Shown: positions 23,932 through 26,520 of the stretch, piece after piece
Numbering within the stretch: position 1 is the stretch's first letter
Layout of the letters: every line of letters starts with the position of its first letter
Notes under the pieces: model-generated
Seen by the model: the letters and a program-made list of their open reading frames with translations, nothing else
What the model was told of the DNA's origin: nothing
Databases searched by the model: none
From: JALOAD01 sp023228995 [NCBI: Candidatus Muiribacterium halophilum]
GTDB taxonomy: Bacteria > Muiribacteriota > Muiribacteriia > Muiribacteriales
Length of the DNA stretch: 26,520 bases
Reading direction: 5' to 3'
Assembly (NCBI GenBank): GCA_023228995.1
Contig: JALOAD010000045.1
Location: forward strand, 1-26,520
Translations under genes and position numbers: made by a program

Positions 23932-26520
23932 TCATTCTGGCAGAATAACTCTAAAACCTTGAGTATGAGCTTCAACATAAAGTCCATACATTCCCCTGCT
24001 TGAACCTCTCATAAAATCAGTATCATCATTACATGAACCACCACGAATAACTTTATAACTTCTCATTTTATTAAAAACTGGGTCAATTTCAGGAGATTCC
24101 TTATAAAAAGAACCCGAATAATAATCTTCACACCATTCCCAAACATTACCAGCCATATCATATAAACCCCAATCATTAGGTTTTTTTTGACCAGGTTTTA
24201 CAGGTTTACCATTAGTTTCAGTAAAACCCTGATAATAATCACTATGTTCTTTATCACCCCAATAAAATCTTGTTTGAGTACCAGCTCTATAACAATATTC
24301 CCATTCAGCCTCAGTAGGAAGTCTAAAACCATTAGCATTATAATCAATATCAATATTATTTTGATTCAAAACATATCTTTCTTTAAGATTTTTGCTCCAA
24401 GAAAGAGCATTACAAAATTCAATAGCCTCATTCCATTTAACACTTTCAGCAGGAAGATTTGGATCTTTAAATTTTGAAGGATTATAACCAGTAACTTTTT
24501 CAAATTGTTTTTGAGTAATTTCATACTTAGAAATATAAAAACCTCTTGATATTTTAACCTCATGAGCAGGAATCTCATTAGTTTGTAAAAAATTACCATC
24601 TGAACCACCCATTTTAAAAACTCCAGGCGGAATAAATACCATTTCAAGGGAAATACCAGGAAATATTTCAATATTTTTAATATCACCAGGTTTTCTAAAA
24701 GTTCTAAATCTCTTTTTAACAGTATTTTTTGACCTTCCACCTTTATTTTGAGCAATAATTGAAATATTATAATCAGTATCAGGGGATAAATCTGAAATCC
24801 TGATTTTAGTCTCTGAAACTTCAGCATATTCAGCATTGTCAATAAAAACTATATATTTTTCAGTATTTTCAATATCATTCCAGCTAAACTCACCACCACG
24901 AGAAAAAACATCATTAATAACAACTTCAATCTTACCAAGCGGAGGTAAAATATCAGGATTATATTCAATAACTTTATTTTCCTCTACAAACTCAATATTA
25001 TCAACAATTTTTGAAAAACCATCTTTTTTAATTTCAACACGATAATTATCATAAGGAAGAGTTTTCTCAAAAGGAGATTCTTCCCATTTATCATCATTAA
25101 TGCGAATAAGAGCAGGAGGATAAGTTTTAATTTTAAGAATTCCAGTTTTTCTTTTATCAAGAACAAGCTTATTATAATTATTTTTTGAAACATCAATAAT
25201 AAAACTTTTTGATTCAAAATATTTATGTTCTAAAGTAACAGATATTTCCTCAGACTCAGACTCACCATTATAAGGAGTCAAAGCAATTTTTTTTTTATCA
25301 ATAATAACTTTAGCACCCTGAGGTTGAGAATCAATAGTATATAAAAAATTAGAAATTTTAAAAACTTTCTTGTCAGATAATTTCTGTTCAGTTGATGACT
25401 GTTCAGTTGATGACTGTTTTGGAATTATTTCTTTAAGAAGATTTTCCTTAACAGGAATTTGTTTTACCATAGATTCTTTACTATCAACTTTTATTTCAAC
25501 ATCAAGTACTTTATCCCTTTCACCAATACGGCTAATCTGTTTATTAATATCGCTCACAACTTCAACTTTCTCATCATTATTTTTAAATAATGACAAAATA
25601 ATAGTTAACAAAATAACCAAAATAGAAAAAGCAATAAGAAATAAATAGATTTTTTTATTTAATTTTAAATTAAAAGATTTTTTATTAGAATCAATCTGCT
25701 CAGTAGTATCAGAAAAATCATTATTTTTATCAATTGCATCGCAATTTTCATCAATATAGTCATGGTCATTATCATTATAATCATGATCATCATCATGATT
25801 ATGATCATCAAAAACAACTTTATTAAAATCAACCTTAGAAAAACTCTTTAAAATATCATCTTGAAGTTCATCAAAATCCATATCATCGTCATTTTTACCA
25901 AGAATCTCATGATAATCATCAATGTTTTCTATATCACTAATATATTTAACTTCATCATTATCGGCAGAGTGATCATCTTCTTCTAAATCATTATCGTCAG
26001 AGTCATCAGAATCATCTTCTGTATCCTCATCATCATCATCATCCTCATCTTCAATTTCATTGTCAATATCAATATCAAGATCAAGCTCTTCTTTTTCATA
26101 GTTTTCAGCATGCCAAGGATTATTACTTTTTTTAGGAGTTTTATCTTCAATATCTTTGGTTTCTTCAATTTCTTCAGTATCGTTTTCAACTTCACTATCA
26201 TCATCATCTTCTTCAATTTCATCATCAATATCAAGAACAAGCTCTTCTTTTTCATAGTTTTCAGCATGCCAAGGATTATTACTTTTTTTAGGAGTTTTAT
26301 CTTCAATATCTTTGGTTTCTTCAATTTCTTCAGTATTGTTTTCAACTTCACCATCATCATTTTCAACCAAATCAAATTCATCCCATATATTATCTTTATT
26401 ATCAGAATTGTTATTTGTTTCATGCTTTTTATCTTCATCATCAATAGGAGATTCCACATCAATAATAAGTTCAGAATAACCATTATCATCCTTTTCCCAA
26501 GGATTTATATTTTTTTTATC
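23932..26520 (-). CDS. Membrane protein with acidic repeats, PEGA, FnIII and FGE-sulfatase domains (5' end outside window)
   Basis: The reading frame stays open to the right edge, so the N-terminus is missing; a GTG at 26457 has no ribosome binding site and is unlikely to be the start. Positions are counted from that codon. Residues 1-260 are extremely acidic (Asp/Glu/Asn), with NPW-containing repeats and an Asp/His-rich patch at 217-240. One membrane helix lies at 270-291. Then a linker with SSTEQ repeated, two PEGA-like domains (about 370-525, SQPQGAKVIIDKK and TYPPALIRINDD), an FnIII-like domain (about 530-610, SPDTDYNISIIAQNKGG) and a C-terminal FGE/SUMF1 domain (about 625-841: MVFIPPGVFKMGG, FRLPTEAEWEY, GLYDMAGNVWEW, RVIRGGS, GFRVILPE). 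Type II topology puts the FGE domain outside the cytoplasm. Such FGE domains often bind or cap rather than make formylglycine; activity here is unknown. Confidence 0.88.
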   Translation of the reverse strand, partial: DKKNINPWEKDDNGYSELIIDVESPIDDEDKKHETNNNSDNKDNIWDEFDLVENDDGEVENNTEEIEETKDIEDKTPKKSNNPWHAENYEKEELVLDIDDEIEEDDDDSEVENDTEEIEETKDIEDKTPKKSNNPWHAENYEKEELDLDIDIDNEIEDEDDDDDEDTEDDSDDSDDNDLEEDDHSADNDEVKYISDIENIDDYHEILGKNDDDMDFDELQDDILKSFSKVDFNKVVFDDHNHDDDHDYNDNDHDYIDENCDAIDKNNDFSDTTEQIDSNKKSFNLKLNKKIYLFLIAFSILVILLTIILSLFKNNDEKVEVVSDINKQISRIGERDKVLDVEIKVDSKESMVKQIPVKENLLKEIIPKQSSTEQSSTEQKLSDKKVFKISNFLYTIDSQPQGAKVIIDKKKIALTPYNGESESEEISVTLEHKYFESKSFIIDVSKNNYNKLVLDKRKTGILKIKTYPPALIRINDDKWEESPFEKTLPYDNYRVEIKKDGFSKIVDNIEFVEENKVIEYNPDILPPLGKIEVVINDVFSRGGEFSWNDIENTEKYIVFIDNAEYAEVSETKIRISDLSPDTDYNISIIAQNKGGRSKNTVKKRFRTFRKPGDIKNIEIFPGISLEMVFIPPGVFKMGGSDGNFLQTNEIPAHEVKISRGFYISKYEITQKQFEKVTGYNPSKFKDPNLPAESVKWNEAIEFCNALSWSKNLKERYVLNQNNIDIDYNANGFRLPTEAEWEYCYRAGTQTRFYWGDKEHSDYYQGFTETNGKPVKPGQKKPNDWGLYDMAGNVWEWCEDYYSGSFYKESPEIDPVFNKMRSYKVIRGGSCNDDTDFMRGSSRGMYGLYVEAHTQGFRVILPE
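26082..26195. repeat. 114-nt internal duplication, downstream copy
   Basis: Matches 26238-26351 with a single difference (26181 versus 26337) and a 156-nt period, within the acidic part of the FGE-domain gene. It encodes the NPWHAENYEKEEL unit together with the preceding EIEETKDIEDKTPKK. The period is a multiple of three, so the frame is kept. Confidence 0.9.
26238..26351. repeat. 114-nt internal duplication, upstream copy
   Basis: Partner of 26082-26195. A third, more diverged unit lies at the window edge, where the frame reads NPWEKDDNGYSELIIDVE, so the array probably extends past the window. Confidence 0.9.

Noticed and set aside
24366-24842. 158-residue minus-strand frame within the FGE-domain gene
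   Set aside because: Frame-shifted shadow: the real frame there carries the conserved FGE motifs without interruption.
26455-26457. GTG at 26457 as the start of the FGE-domain gene
   Set aside because: The frame continues without a stop to the window edge, there is no ribosome binding site before the GTG, and the upstream codons encode another NPW...ELIIDVE repeat like the ones inside the protein.
25983-26489. 168-residue minus-strand frame rich in Met, Leu, Ile and Lys
   Set aside because: It is a shifted reading of the acidic repeat region (GAT/GAA runs read as ATG/ATA/AAA); the repeats and domains are in the other frame.

Overview
The window is very AT-rich bacterial DNA with short intergenic gaps and long same-strand gene runs. 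KdsA and KdsD (CMP-Kdo / lipopolysaccharide synthesis) together with a lipobox protein point to a Gram-negative envelope. A two-subunit indolepyruvate:ferredoxin oxidoreductase and several 2x[4Fe-4S] ferredoxin domains point to an anaerobe. I would place it only as a low-GC anaerobic Gram-negative, possibly from a poorly sampled phylum; nothing here fixes the taxon.

Layout: (1) 1-703 holds no gene but has two exact copies of a 62-nt repeat, a structured two-hairpin element and a terminator. (2) 704-2203 (-) is a secreted helical-repeat protein. (3) 7366-2304 (-) is a compact run kdsA, kdsD, pyrD, a methyltransferase-like gene and a DUF362/ferredoxin gene. (4) 7478-10846 (+) holds a membrane GGDEF protein, a DUF4143-type AAA ATPase with palindromes over its promoter, and a SprA-related HEXXH protein. 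(5) 14460-10868 (-) holds an Hpt protein, a clostripain-family lipoprotein and a membrane protein. (6) 23636-14488 (-) is one long apparent operon: a hypothetical gene, iorA, iorB, nupC, then a lasso-peptide gene cluster. (7) From 23932 to the right edge (-) is a large membrane protein with an acidic repeated N-terminus, PEGA and FnIII domains and a C-terminal FGE/sulfatase-modifying domain; its 5' end lies outside the window.

The main discovery is the lasso-peptide locus. A PqqD-like recognition protein (B1), a short transglutaminase-like leader peptidase (B2), an asparagine-synthetase-like cyclase (C), an HPr-kinase-like protein (K), a nucleotidyltransferase-like protein (N) and a polytopic membrane protein follow nupC with overlapping ends. 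Between C and K lies a 47-residue reading frame at 17164-17021 with a good ribosome binding site. It encodes a leader with the Y-x2-P-x-(L/I)-x3-G...T-x motif and a predicted 19-residue core, GGGSQTSDGWMAYTTIVVS. In that core Gly1 and Asp8 would close an 8-residue macrolactam ring, and the last residue is Ser. The Ser terminus plus adjacent kinase and nucleotidyltransferase genes matches paeninodin/pseudomycoidin-type clusters, in which the C-terminal Ser is phosphorylated and further modified. No ABC exporter is present, so the multi-pass membrane protein is the only local candidate for export or immunity.

The lasso genes look more AT-rich and Asn/Lys/Ile/Phe-rich than iorAB-nupC. This suggests acquisition and insertion directly behind nupC, where the nupC stop and B1 start share one base. 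A near-consensus promoter (TTGACT-17-TATTAT) before the first gene could drive the whole run.
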